From positions 620,001 to 684,000 of the forward strand of contig CAWIZO010000011.1 in the NCBI GenBank assembly GCA_963840665.1: a stretch of 64,000 nt of DNA, written 5' to 3'. Shown in pieces: positions 1-7,660 of this stretch; position 1 is the first letter of the stretch, and each line of letters begins with the position of its first letter. Below the pieces are notes generated by a model, which was not told where the DNA came from, searched no databases, and saw nothing but the letters and a program-made list of their open reading frames with translations. The DNA is from DATFTE01 sp963840665. GTDB lineage: Bacteria; Acidobacteriota; Terriglobia; Terriglobales; Acidobacteriaceae. A program made the translations under genes and the position numbers.

Positions 1-324
1 GAGTTGGTAGCGGATGGGCTTGCGGGACACTTCGAAGGCCTCAACCTTCGTCTTTACAATCCGGACTCGCATCAGTCGAGCTTGAACTTCGCAAACAGTG
101 CCGGCGGCACGATTGGCGTACCCACCATCGGGGAATTCAAGAATAGAAGAGGCGAGTTCTATGATCAGGAAAGGTTGAACGGGCGGGCCATTCTGGTGAG
201 ATTCGTGATCTCCGACATCACTCCCACTTCATGGCGATTCGAACAGGCCTTCTCTGACGACGGAGGCAAGACCTGGGAGGTGAACTGGGTGGCGGTGGAC
301 ACGCGGGTGAAGGGTGCGGATTGA
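1..324 (+). CDS. C-terminal part of a hypothetical protein (5' end outside window)
   Basis: The frame is open from the first base, so the gene probably begins upstream; only the last ~107 residues are visible. No signal peptide or membrane segment is seen in this part. The tail ends with an F-S-D-D-G-G-K-T-W-E-x-N-W segment that recurs in DUF1579-like lipocalin-type proteins of unknown role; that link comes from memory and is weak. It converges with rmuC, with about 75 bp between the two stop codons. A TTG at base 4 could be a start, but nothing upstream can be examined. Confidence 0.5.
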   Translation, partial: ELVADGLAGHFEGLNLRLYNPDSHQSSLNFANSAGGTIGVPTIGEFKNRRGEFYDQERLNGRAILVRFVISDITPTSWRFEQAFSDDGGKTWEVNWVAVDTRVKGAD

Positions 325-398
325 AGTCGCGTCCGAAAAACGCTGCCCTGTCGCGAACAGCGCGACTAGGACGGGTGCACCGCGAGAGTTCTGAGGGA

Positions 399-1727
399 TT
401 AGGCGCTGGCTTTGTCGAACAATGGCGGTGGGGCTTCGTCATTCTTCTCGTCCAATTCCAATTGCTCCTGTCCACTCAGGGCGGTGACCTTGCCGCGGTA
501 ATTCTTTAACTGCCTTTTCGCGGTTTCATAGGCTTCCTGAGCCTTGTTTAAACTCTTACCTACGCTTTCGAAATTATTCTGGAAGTAGTCGAACTGCTTT
601 TGCGCCTTGCCCAGTTCGAGCCGGCTCTGTTCAAACCGGCTGGCGACCTCATACCACTTGTGCACCAAGGCAATCGTCTGCAGCGTCATGAGCAGCGTGT
701 TGGGAGAGACCGGGAAGACGTGTTGCTCGTTGAGCCAGTCGGCGAGTTCGCGGTTGCGGACCGCTTCCATGTAAAGCGTCTCGCTCGGCAGATACATCAG
801 GGCTATATCGGTGGTGCCGTTTTCCGGCTGGATGTAGGCCTTGATGCGCTTGCCTTCCGCTTTCATCACACGGGTAAACTCCACGCGTGCGGCGGTGATC
901 TCGGCTTGATCGTTGCTTTCGAATAACGCGAGCACTTGCTCGCGTGGAAATTTGGCATCGATGGGCAGACGCCGATCGGGAAATTGAATGAGTGCGTCGG
1001 CGCGGCCACCACCTTCGGGAAGCTGTGCCTGGATCTCGAACATGTGCGCGGGAAGGAAATCGGCCAACAAACGCTCGAGGCTGGCTTCGCCAAACTTGCC
1101 GCGCAGGTGCGGCAGCTTCAGTAGATTGTTCAGGTCGTTGATGGAGTGTCCCAGCGCTCCCACTTCGCGCAACTGTTCTTCAGCGGCTTTCAGGTGCTGC
1201 TGGACTTTTTCGAATTGGGCGAATCCTTCTTTGATGTTTTGATCGAGCTTCTGCTGCACTTGGTCGCTGATGGCCAGCAGCTTCTGATCGACTTGCTGGC
1301 GAATCGATTCCAGATTCTGCGCAGTCTTCAGATTCAGGCCGTCAAACTCGTTCTTGAGCTGAAGGGTCGTCAGGGCTAGGGAAGAGGTCAGCTCGGCACG
1401 GGCTTCGCGCATGTCCTGTGCCTGCTCGCGGCGGCCGCTGGTTAGCTGATTTTCCACGGATGCACCAATCCTGGTGAAGCCGTCACTGAGCCGGTCGGTT
1501 ACTTCTTGCCGTAGGTCTCCCTTCGTTTGCTCCAGCCGCATGGCCATATCGGCGGTGGCGGCGGTGAACCTCTGCGAGAGGGCCTCTTGCACCTTCGTGT
1601 ACTGGCTTGCAAGATCTTTTATTTCAGTGGTTTGCGGAAGTTTTTTAAAGTGCCAAAAGGTCACGATCCCGAGACCCAGAAGTATCAGGTTCAGCCCGAC
1701 TAGTACGACCAAGAGGAATGTACCCAT
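399..1727 (-). CDS. rmuC: DNA recombination protein RmuC
   Basis: RmuC-family protein of 442 residues, normal for the family. It has an N-terminal membrane anchor (about residues 3-24, Leu/Val-rich), then a long coiled coil (about 30-190) rich in Gln/Glu/Lys, then the conserved nuclease-like RmuC core. Typical segments are visible: KLPHLRGKFGE, RADALIQFPDRRLPIDAKFP and YLPSETLYMEA. In E. coli RmuC limits recombination at inverted repeats, which is noteworthy given how many inverted repeats this window holds, although that link is only inference. The ATG at 1727 is kept because it directly precedes the anchor. It is divergent from the CAP-domain gene. Confidence 0.93.
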   Translation of the reverse strand: MGTFLLVVLVGLNLILLGLGIVTFWHFKKLPQTTEIKDLASQYTKVQEALSQRFTAATADMAMRLEQTKGDLRQEVTDRLSDGFTRIGASVENQLTSGRREQAQDMREARAELTSSLALTTLQLKNEFDGLNLKTAQNLESIRQQVDQKLLAISDQVQQKLDQNIKEGFAQFEKVQQHLKAAEEQLREVGALGHSINDLNNLLKLPHLRGKFGEASLERLLADFLPAHMFEIQAQLPEGGGRADALIQFPDRRLPIDAKFPREQVLALFESNDQAEITAARVEFTRVMKAEGKRIKAYIQPENGTTDIALMYLPSETLYMEAVRNRELADWLNEQHVFPVSPNTLLMTLQTIALVHKWYEVASRFEQSRLELGKAQKQFDYFQNNFESVGKSLNKAQEAYETAKRQLKNYRGKVTALSGQEQLELDEKNDEAPPPLFDKASA

Positions 1728-1818
1728 AGTAAGTGGTTGAGTTGAATTCTAGAGTCTAGCGTGAGGGAAGCAAAGCGGAAGTTTCGCTTTGTGTGGCGAT
1801 AAAGATTCTGTGTTCTTT

Positions 1819-2676
1819 ATGGTCAAGGCCCTCATCGCTTTCGTCGCGTTCACTCTGGCCAGCAGCAATGCTCCAGCTAAGGGTACCCAGCCGTCATCCC
1901 CACGGGTGAAAACCGCGTCACTTTCTTTGGCATCGCCCGTGACAGTCATGGCCGAGGAAGATCGCGAAGCCGAGCAACAGCTTCTGGGATTGGCTAACCA
2001 GGCGCGGCAGCAAGCCGGAACCTCCCCATTGCAGGAAGACGCCGGACTCACGCAGGCGGCTTTGGCGCACGCGCAGGAAATGGCCAACCAACAACAGCTC
2101 TCCCACCAGTTTGCCGGTGAGCCCTCCCTGAACGACCGGCTGGCCATCAACACGAACTTGCACCTGGATCGAGCGGGGGAAAACGTGGCGTACGCGGCCA
2201 CGGTCGAACGGGTGCAAGCTGTGTTGATGGCCTCCCTCCCCCATCGCGAAAACCTGTTGAACGCCGGCTATAACGTGGTCGGCATCGGCGTACTCCGGGT
2301 CGGCGAAGTACTCTATGTCACGCAGGATTTCGGACACGGGCTGCCGGCGTATTCGGCGCAGGCATCCGCGGACATTGTTGCCGAAGGCGTGAACCGCCTG
2401 CGCGGACACAATGGCTTGTCGTCGATGCAACGGCTGGATGCGGCCGCGGCGCAATCGACGGCGTGCGCGATGGCAAACTCGGAATCGCTCGGCGCTCCGG
2501 CACCCAGAGCTTCCTATGTCATCCGCTATACCACGATGCAGCCTGAGACTTTACCGCCGAGTGCGGGGAGAGCGGTTGCCGATCGCGAGATGCGAGCCTA
2601 TTCCATTGGCTCGTGCTACGCGCGGACGCGCGGCTATCCTAACGGCGTGTATTGGATGGTATTGCTCTTCTACTAG
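1819..2676 (+). CDS. Secreted CAP-domain (SCP/PR-1-like) protein
   Basis: A 285-residue exported protein. Residues 1-20 from the ATG at 1819 form a signal peptide (MVKALIAFVAFTLASSNAPA). An upstream GTG/TTG would put polar residues before the hydrophobic stretch and is less likely. The CAP domain (about 55-185) shows the usual order: LLGLANQAR, LTQAALAHAQEMA, LSHQF, AGENVAY, HRENLLNAGYNVVGIGV. Bacterial CAP proteins are extracytoplasmic and often linked to the envelope, but the substrate is unknown. The C-terminal ~100 residues look like a degraded second helical segment and are not recognised. The stop overlaps the end of the convergent small gene by 4 bp. Confidence 0.85.
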   Translation: MVKALIAFVAFTLASSNAPAKGTQPSSPRVKTASLSLASPVTVMAEEDREAEQQLLGLANQARQQAGTSPLQEDAGLTQAALAHAQEMANQQQLSHQFAGEPSLNDRLAINTNLHLDRAGENVAYAATVERVQAVLMASLPHRENLLNAGYNVVGIGVLRVGEVLYVTQDFGHGLPAYSAQASADIVAEGVNRLRGHNGLSSMQRLDAAAAQSTACAMANSESLGAPAPRASYVIRYTTMQPETLPPSAGRAVADREMRAYSIGSCYARTRGYPNGVYWMVLLFY

Positions 2677-2921
2677 ACCGCCAGCCTGCGATGGGCTGGG
2701 CGCGTCACCGCGACCGGGGCCTGCTGCTCCAGAGTGGTCTTTATGTACTCCTCGCCTGCCTGCATCATCTTCGTCCACATGGCGTATGCGCGCCCGTTCT
2801 GGTTGAGGAATTCCAGGCATTCTTCGTGGGTGAGCGTGCGGCCAGTCTCCTGGGCGATTTGGGTGAGATGGGCCAGTGTGATTTCGGCGACGACTTTTTC
2901 TCTCTTCCGCTTTTCTGGCAT
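2673..2921 (-). CDS. Small conserved-looking hypothetical protein
   Basis: An 82-residue soluble protein starting MPEKRKREK at 2921. An upstream start at 3020 would add a Gly/Leu-rich stretch with little resemblance to a domain. The body is helical with a basic N-terminus and an acidic, amphipathic centre (LTHEECLEFLNQNGRAYAMW). It could be a small DNA-binding or regulatory protein, but no family is recognised. It converges on the CAP-domain gene, with the stop codons overlapping by 4 bp, and diverges from the DUF72 gene at 3162. Confidence 0.5.
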   Translation of the reverse strand: MPEKRKREKVVAEITLAHLTQIAQETGRTLTHEECLEFLNQNGRAYAMWTKMMQAGEEYIKTTLEQQAPVAVTRPAHRRLAV

Positions 2922-3161
2922 GGCGAATTTACCCCAAGTCTGTGGTCCAAGGGTAGCGCGGAGGCCGACCACGAGGTTGTGCCGACCGTCACCAAGCGAT
3001 GTGATGAGCGTCACAAGCAAATGTGGGCGGAAATTGACGTTACGAGGTTCGTATCAGGGTATCGCTTCAGCCATACCTGAAAATAAGGAAGCCCGGCCGG
3101 TCCTGATACGAAGCCGATTGCGTGCATCCCCTGTGCTAACCTCGATCCAGCAAGGCTTTTC

Positions 3162-4100
3162 ATGGAGTCGGGGCCGCAAATACGCGTAGGGACGGCTGGC
3201 TGGTCGTACAAGGACTGGGAAGGCGTTTTTTATCCGCCGGGGATGTCGCATCGCAAAGAGCATCCGCTCGAATACCTGGCGCGATGCTTCGATGTGGTCG
3301 AGATCAACACTTCGTTTTACGGACACATCCGTCCCGAACTGGCCAAGCTGTGGGTCCGCAAAGCCGCAGCCGTGAATCCGCAATTCATGTTTACCGCGAA
3401 GTTGCACCGCTCGTTCACGCACTCTCCCGCTATGGTCGTCGGACCGACCTCGGCCGCGACGATTCGTCCTAATCACGACGACGAGCGACTCGCTCGTGAA
3501 GGTCTCGAGGCGCTAGCTTCGGAGGGGAAGTTGGGCGCGCTACTCATTCAGTTTCCGTTTTCCTTCAAGAACACCAGCCTGAATCGCGAGTATCTGGAAA
3601 CGCTGCTAAGGCAGTTCATCGAGTATCCGCGAGTGGTTGAGGTGCGGCATTCGAGTTGGGACAATCCGGAAACTCTGGCATCGTTTGAGCAGAAGAATGT
3701 CGCATTCTGTAACGTCGATCAACCGGTGATTGGGCGATCGCTGGCGCCGACGGAACATGTAACGGCTCCGGTTGGTTATGTGCGGTTGCATGGACGCAAC
3801 TACGACCAGTGGTTCGAAGGCGATAACCGCGACGATCGCTATAACTATCTCTACAGCGAGACCGAACTTGCAGGATGGAAAGACAAGATCGAACGCATCG
3901 CGCACAAGGCAGAAGTGACTTACGTGGTGACCAATAACCACTTCGAGTCGAGAGCGGGAGTGAATGGCCTGCAGCTGAAACACATGTTGACAGGGCAAAG
4001 AGTGAAGGCGCCCGAGACGCTGCTGAATCACTACCCTGAGCTAAAAACCATCGCTGATCCACTACCCGGCAACGCACCCCAACTGCCTTTACTAGCCTGA
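3162..4100 (+). CDS. DUF72 (YecE-family) protein
   Basis: A 312-residue member of the DUF72/YecE family, a TIM-barrel fold of unknown biochemical role. Recognisable features are the opening IRVGTAGWSYKDWEGVFYPPG, the FDVVEINTSFYG segment, LGALLIQFPFSF, VEVRHSSW, VRLHGRN and, near the end, VTNNHFESRAGVNGLQLKHML. Length is normal for the longer, non-proteobacterial form. The ATG at 3162 sits just before the first beta strand. No operon partner is evident. Confidence 0.9.
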   Translation: MESGPQIRVGTAGWSYKDWEGVFYPPGMSHRKEHPLEYLARCFDVVEINTSFYGHIRPELAKLWVRKAAAVNPQFMFTAKLHRSFTHSPAMVVGPTSAATIRPNHDDERLAREGLEALASEGKLGALLIQFPFSFKNTSLNREYLETLLRQFIEYPRVVEVRHSSWDNPETLASFEQKNVAFCNVDQPVIGRSLAPTEHVTAPVGYVRLHGRNYDQWFEGDNRDDRYNYLYSETELAGWKDKIERIAHKAEVTYVVTNNHFESRAGVNGLQLKHMLTGQRVKAPETLLNHYPELKTIADPLPGNAPQLPLLA

Positions 4101-4208
4101 TTTCCAACGGAACTTTCCGCCTACCTTACTCGTATCTATTACCAGTTCCGGGGTGCTCACAACGGCGGACCTGGGACGTCTAATCAGACAGAAGGCGAAG
4201 GGTGGATT

Positions 4209-4325
4209 ATGGACGCGAAATACAATTTCCTTATCGACAGTGTGGGATGGCGCATTGCGCTGAATCTGACAGGGTTTGTCTTGTGGCTGGGCGCGGCGAT
4301 CGCGCTGATGAAGCTTGCGGCCTAG
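4209..4325 (+). CDS. Possible 38-residue single-pass membrane protein
   Basis: A short frame, MDAKYNFLID... to ...LMKLAA-stop, begins with ATG behind a purine-rich stretch (GAAGGCGAAGGG). It encodes a polar N-terminus followed by one hydrophobic helix of about 20 residues (IALNLTGFVLWLGAAIALM). This is the topology expected of a genuine small membrane protein. It lies alone between the DUF72 gene and a 9-mer inverted repeat. Expression is unproven. Confidence 0.4.
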   Translation: MDAKYNFLIDSVGWRIALNLTGFVLWLGAAIALMKLAA

Positions 4326-4332
4326 CTTGACC

Positions 4333-4422
4333 AAAACCGCGGAGGACGCTGGGGACGCCGAGGATCGTAATGTCTTGTGATTTCGTGTAATGCTCCGTGT
4401 GCCCTGCGTCCTCTGCGGTTTT
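4333..4422. repeat. 9-nt-period inverted repeat
   Basis: The left arm (4333-4364) begins AAAACCGCGGAGGACGCTGG and continues in 9-nt steps (CGGAGGACG, CTGGGGACG, CCGAGGAT). The right arm (4393-4422) ends CTGCGTCCTCTGCGGTTTT and pairs with it. It lies between the small membrane ORF and the convergent padR gene, so it may act as a bidirectional terminator. It is one of several 9-mer loci in the window. Confidence 0.75.
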
Positions 4423-4976
4423 CATTCGGTACGACGCGCAGGCGCACGGCGACGGAGTTCCTTCGAGAGTTTGCGCAGCCAACGTAATTCTGTGCGGAAT
4501 TGATCGATCATCAGGGAGACCATCCAAACGGCTTCGTGAAAACGATGGCCAACCTCATTCTTGATTGCCCGTAGCGTTTCTTCCTCGCGGGCGAGTTCAG
4601 TCTCCAAATACCTTTGTCGACGACGAATTTGTTCTTCAAACACTCCCGGGCGCGCCTGCCAGGAAAGCGCGATCCAAGTAAGGAAGGGCGGGCGCTCGCG
4701 TTGGACCGCCCAATCTCCGCGCTCCAGAGCATCGGCTAGAGCCATTCGTCCCTTAACCGTGGTAGCCACCACGCGGCGTTCCGGTCCAGCCTGCGGTTCG
4801 CCGCTTACCGCGCTGTGCACAAGCCCCAAGCGCGCCAACTTGTCGAGCGAGTAATAGACCTGCGGACGCGAAACTCCCGCCCAATCCTGTATCTGACGGC
4901 GCTGTAGTTCCTGGTTGGCTTCGTAGCCGTGCATCGGCTTCTCCGCCAGCAGGCTCAGCAAGACCAGGTCAGGCAT
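4422..4976 (-). CDS. PadR-family transcriptional regulator
   Basis: A 184-residue regulator with an N-terminal PadR winged helix: PDLVLLSLLAEKPMHGYEAN, then WAGVSRPQVYYSLDKLARLGLV. A longer helical C-terminal domain (about 90-184) probably dimerises (Vir-type C-terminal domain). The start at 4976 is chosen because GGAG lies 7 nt upstream of that ATG; upstream starts would run through the shared operator. It is divergent from a secreted VOC protein, and a perfect 9-bp palindrome lies between them, so autoregulation and control of the VOC gene are likely. The ligand is unknown. Confidence 0.88.
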   Translation of the reverse strand: MPDLVLLSLLAEKPMHGYEANQELQRRQIQDWAGVSRPQVYYSLDKLARLGLVHSAVSGEPQAGPERRVVATTVKGRMALADALERGDWAVQRERPPFLTWIALSWQARPGVFEEQIRRRQRYLETELAREEETLRAIKNEVGHRFHEAVWMVSLMIDQFRTELRWLRKLSKELRRRAPARRTE

Positions 4977-5022
4977 GGTCAGCTCCGGCGATGAATTCTT
5001 CTTCTTGGACGTAAAAATCTCC

Positions 5023-5056
5023 TTGACAAGTTTCACTAGTCTAATTAAGACTAGTG
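5023..5056. promoter_or_regulatory. Shared operator/promoter between padR and the VOC gene
   Basis: A perfect inverted repeat CACTAGTCT-AATTA-AGACTAGTG spans 5034-5056. It follows a consensus -35 box TTGACA (5023-5028) reading toward the VOC gene, with a weak -10 (TAAGAC, 17-nt spacer) inside the palindrome. The dyad therefore covers the promoter, as expected for a PadR repressor site. Confidence 0.7.
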
Positions 5057-5080
5057 GCGATTCGCAAGGAGGAACTGACC

Positions 5081-5551
5081 ATGCGAGTGACAACTTTGAT
5101 GCTCGTGCTTCTCATGCTCTGCGGAGCGGGAAATGCACAGGAGAAAGTGGCTGCCATGAGTGTGACGAAACTAACGCCCGTCTTATTGGTGGAAGAGATA
5201 GAACCGTGCGTGAAGTTCTGGGAGCGTGTCGGCTTTGCGAAAACCATCGAAGTTCCCGACGGCAACAAGCTGGCCTTCGTAATTCTGCAAAAAGGAAATG
5301 TCGAGGTGATGTATCAGAGTTATGCCAGCGTCGAGAAAGATGTGCCGTCAAATCCATTGCTGGCCAAGCGTGGTCCGTCGTTTCTTTATGTGGAAGTCGC
5401 AAGCCTCGACGATACGATGGCAGGGATGAAGGGCGTAGAGGTGGTCATGCCCGTGCGCACGACCTTCTATGGATCGAAAGAGATCGGATACAAAGACCCA
5501 GGAGGTCACATGATCACATTTGCGCAGATGGGAGTGGCGCCGCAGAAGTAA
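5081..5551 (+). CDS. Secreted VOC-superfamily (glyoxalase-like) protein
   Basis: A 156-residue protein with a signal peptide (MRVTTLMLVLLMLCGAGNAQ) and one VOC fold. The paired beta-alpha-beta segments are TKLTPVLLVEEIEPCVKFWERVGF and FLYVEVASLDDTMAGMKG, closing with IGYKDPGGHMITFAQ. VOC proteins include glyoxalase I, dioxygenases and antibiotic-binding proteins; the cargo here cannot be told. Export is unusual for the family. The ATG at 5081 has an AAGGAGG Shine-Dalgarno; a GTG at 5054 would lie inside the operator. Confidence 0.8.
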   Translation: MRVTTLMLVLLMLCGAGNAQEKVAAMSVTKLTPVLLVEEIEPCVKFWERVGFAKTIEVPDGNKLAFVILQKGNVEVMYQSYASVEKDVPSNPLLAKRGPSFLYVEVASLDDTMAGMKGVEVVMPVRTTFYGSKEIGYKDPGGHMITFAQMGVAPQK

Positions 5552-5597
5552 GAGAGAGGTTTCCTGGAGCGGATGCACCTTGGCAGTAAACGTGACT

Positions 5598-5629
5598 GGC
5601 TGAATGCTGACGGCTGAGTGCTGAAGGCT
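5598..5629. repeat. Single heptamer-repeat arm
   Basis: Degenerate tandem 7-mers GGCTGAA-TGCTGAC-GGCTGAG-TGCTGAA-GGCT lie between the convergent ends of the VOC gene and ispG. No complementary arm is seen nearby. It belongs to the TGAGTGC variety found again at 36303-36400. Confidence 0.7.
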
Positions 5630-5631
5630 CT

Positions 5632-6873
5632 TTACGCTTTCGCGGCGACCTCTTCTCTCGGGGCGTAGTGCGACTCGACGTACTCGTCGAGAATCTGGAT
5701 GAACTCGGCAACGATCTTGTCGCCCTTGAGCGTGGTGAACAGGCGTCCGTCCACATAGACGGGCGCCTTGGGCTCTTCGAATGTGCCTGGCAGCGAAATG
5801 CCCAGGCTGGCGTGCTTTGATTCACCGGGGCCGTTGACCACACAGCCCATGACCGCGACTTTCATCTCTTCGACGCCGACCAGACGTCCTTTCCAGACAG
5901 GCATCTGCTCGCGCAGGTAGGTCTGAATCTGCTCCGCCATTTCCTGGAAGAAAGTGCTGGTGGTCCGTCCGCAGCCGGGGCAGGCGGTGACTTGCGGGGT
6001 GAAGCTGCGAATGCCGAGAGACTGCAGTATCTGCTGGCCTACGCGCACTTCTTCGGTGCGATCGCCACCAGGAGCAGGAGTCAGCGAAACACGAATCGTG
6101 TCTCCAATGCCTTCCTGCAGAACCACGCCGAGCGCCGCGCTCGAAGCGACGATGCCCTTGGCTCCCATGCCGGCTTCTGTGAGTCCGAGGTGCAAAGGAT
6201 AATTGCAACGCGATGCCAGCGCGCGATAGACGTCGATCAGATCCTGCACGCCGCTCACTTTAGCGCTGAGAATGATCTGATCGGCACGCAGCCCGCATTT
6301 CTCCGCGAGTTCAGCGGAGTTCAGCGCACTGACCACCATGGCTTCCATGGTGACTTCGCGGGCGTCTTTCGGCTCGGCGAGGCGCGAGTTCTCGTCCATC
6401 ATTTTGGTGAGCAACGCCTGGTCGAGCGATCCCCAGTTCACACCGATGCGCACCGGCTTCTGATTCTCGACCGCGACCTCGATCATGGTGCGGAAGTTGG
6501 AATCGTCTTTGCGCCCAATGCCGACATTGCCCGGATTTATGCGATACTTCGCCAGATCGCGCGCGCACGCCGGATACTTCTTCAGCAGCAGGTGTCCGTT
6601 GTAATGGAAGTCGCCGATGATAGGCACGCGCACGCCCTGCTTATCGAGTTGCTCAACAATATGGGGCACAGCGGCAGCCGCTTCCTCGTTGTTGACGGTA
6701 ACGCGAACCAGCTCTGAGCCAGCCTTAGCGAGGGCGGCAACCTGCTTCACGGTCGATGGGATATCGGCGGTATCAGTGTTGGTCATGGACTGCACCACAA
6801 TGGGTGCATCGGACCCGACGCGCACGCCGCCCACTGAAACCGTAACTGTCTTCCTGCGCTGAATGTTAGCCAT
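5632..6873 (-). CDS. ispG: 4-hydroxy-3-methylbut-2-en-1-yl diphosphate synthase (IspG/GcpE)
   Basis: IspG reduces MEcPP to HMBPP in the MEP isoprenoid pathway, using a [4Fe-4S] cluster. From the ATG at 6873 (MANIQRRKTVTVSVGGV), preceded by AAGG, the protein has 413 residues, the normal bacterial short form without the plant insert. A TIM barrel comes first (VVQSMTNTDTADI, GDFHYNGHLL, RINPGNVG, LHLGLTEAGMGAKG). The C-terminal reductase-like domain carries the cluster cysteines in ACPGCGRTT and MGCVVNGPGES. dxr of the same pathway lies 2.2 kb away on the same strand. Confidence 0.96.
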   Translation of the reverse strand: MANIQRRKTVTVSVGGVRVGSDAPIVVQSMTNTDTADIPSTVKQVAALAKAGSELVRVTVNNEEAAAAVPHIVEQLDKQGVRVPIIGDFHYNGHLLLKKYPACARDLAKYRINPGNVGIGRKDDSNFRTMIEVAVENQKPVRIGVNWGSLDQALLTKMMDENSRLAEPKDAREVTMEAMVVSALNSAELAEKCGLRADQIILSAKVSGVQDLIDVYRALASRCNYPLHLGLTEAGMGAKGIVASSAALGVVLQEGIGDTIRVSLTPAPGGDRTEEVRVGQQILQSLGIRSFTPQVTACPGCGRTTSTFFQEMAEQIQTYLREQMPVWKGRLVGVEEMKVAVMGCVVNGPGESKHASLGISLPGTFEEPKAPVYVDGRLFTTLKGDKIVAEFIQILDEYVESHYAPREEVAAKA

Positions 6874-6949
6874 GGGAACCTTCATTTTATCAGGAAAGCC
6901 GCTGAACGAGAGGGGGGAGCCCATCCTCGCAATGTCCCAGAGCGCTGGC

Positions 6950-7000
6950 TTGCGATGAGACTCGCAAGCACGTATAATCGTGCTGCACGTAAAAATGTGC
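6950..7000 (+). promoter_or_regulatory. Promoter and tandem palindromes of the toxin-antitoxin operon
   Basis: TTGCGA (6950-6955), a 17-nt spacer and a perfect TATAAT (6973-6978) form a strong promoter. The -10 hexamer is framed by a perfect 6-bp dyad (AGCACG at 6967-6972, CGTGCT at 6979-6984). A second, imperfect dyad of the same half-site (GCACGT...ATGTGC, 6985-7000) abuts the ATG at 7002. This layout fits autorepression by the antitoxin. Confidence 0.7.
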
Positions 7001-7001
7001 T

Positions 7002-7235
7002 ATGAAGACCAATATCACTCTCAAACTTGATTCCGAGTTAATTCGTGAGGTTAAGGTGCTGGCGGCCGAGCAGGGAACCTCGATCAGTGCGCTGCTGGGC
7101 AAACGTCTGGAAGAACTGGTAGAGGAACGGAAAGGCTACGATCAAGCGCGTCGCCGCGCCCTTGCGCGTCTGCGCGTAGGCATCCATGGCCGCTGGAAGA
7201 AGCCAGGCTCGCGGGACGAATTGCATGAGCGATAG
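7002..7235 (+). CDS. Antitoxin (RHH-like, DUF6364-type)
   Basis: A 77-residue protein with a short N-terminal beta strand (MKTNITLKLDSELI) and two helices (REVKVLAAEQGTSISALLGKRLEELVEER), as in ribbon-helix-helix DNA-binding antitoxins. The basic, disordered C-terminus probably wraps around the toxin. Its last 11 nt overlap the start of the PIN-domain toxin, indicating translational coupling. The likely operator is the palindrome pair immediately upstream. Little room is left for a 5' UTR. Confidence 0.85.
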   Translation: MKTNITLKLDSELIREVKVLAAEQGTSISALLGKRLEELVEERKGYDQARRRALARLRVGIHGRWKKPGSRDELHER

Positions 7236-7650
7236 GTTCTTCGTTGACACGAACATACTTATGTATGCGCATCAGCCCTCTACGGGATTGAAGCATCAGC
7301 GCGCTCAGACACTAATCGAAAATCTTTGGCAGTCCCGGCGGGGAGTTCTCAGCACGCAGGTCCTCCAAGAGTTGTGCGTCAATCTCCAGCGAAAGTTGGA
7401 GCCGCCGCTTCCTGCGGAACAGCTACGCCAACTGTTGCGCGACTATATGCGGTGGAATGTAGTTGTGAACACCGCCGAGTCAGTGATCGAAGCGCTGGAA
7501 CTCGAACTGCGTTACAAGATTTCCTTTTGGGATGCCCTGGTCCTGCACTCAGCGCAAAGCGCGGGAGCAAGCGTTTTGTATTCAGAGGATTTTGCCGCTG
7601 GGCAAAAATACGACGGCGTCGAGGTGGTAAATCCCTTGATCGCGCCTTAG
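7225..7650 (+). CDS. PIN-domain ribonuclease toxin (VapC-like)
   Basis: A 141-residue PIN domain, the usual size of VapC-type toxins, which are Mg-dependent endoribonucleases. The conserved acidic residues are visible: D in FFVDTNILMY, E in LQELCVNL, D in SFWDALVLHSA, and the E-D of LYSEDFAAG. The ATG at 7225 lies inside the end of the antitoxin gene. Translation from further upstream would create an unrelated basic leader. The module sits between ispG and rseP, two core genes, with no transposase or att-like repeats around it. Confidence 0.88.
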   Translation: MSDRFFVDTNILMYAHQPSTGLKHQRAQTLIENLWQSRRGVLSTQVLQELCVNLQRKLEPPLPAEQLRQLLRDYMRWNVVVNTAESVIEALELELRYKISFWDALVLHSAQSAGASVLYSEDFAAGQKYDGVEVVNPLIAP

Positions 7651-7660
7651 TCTGCTGGCC

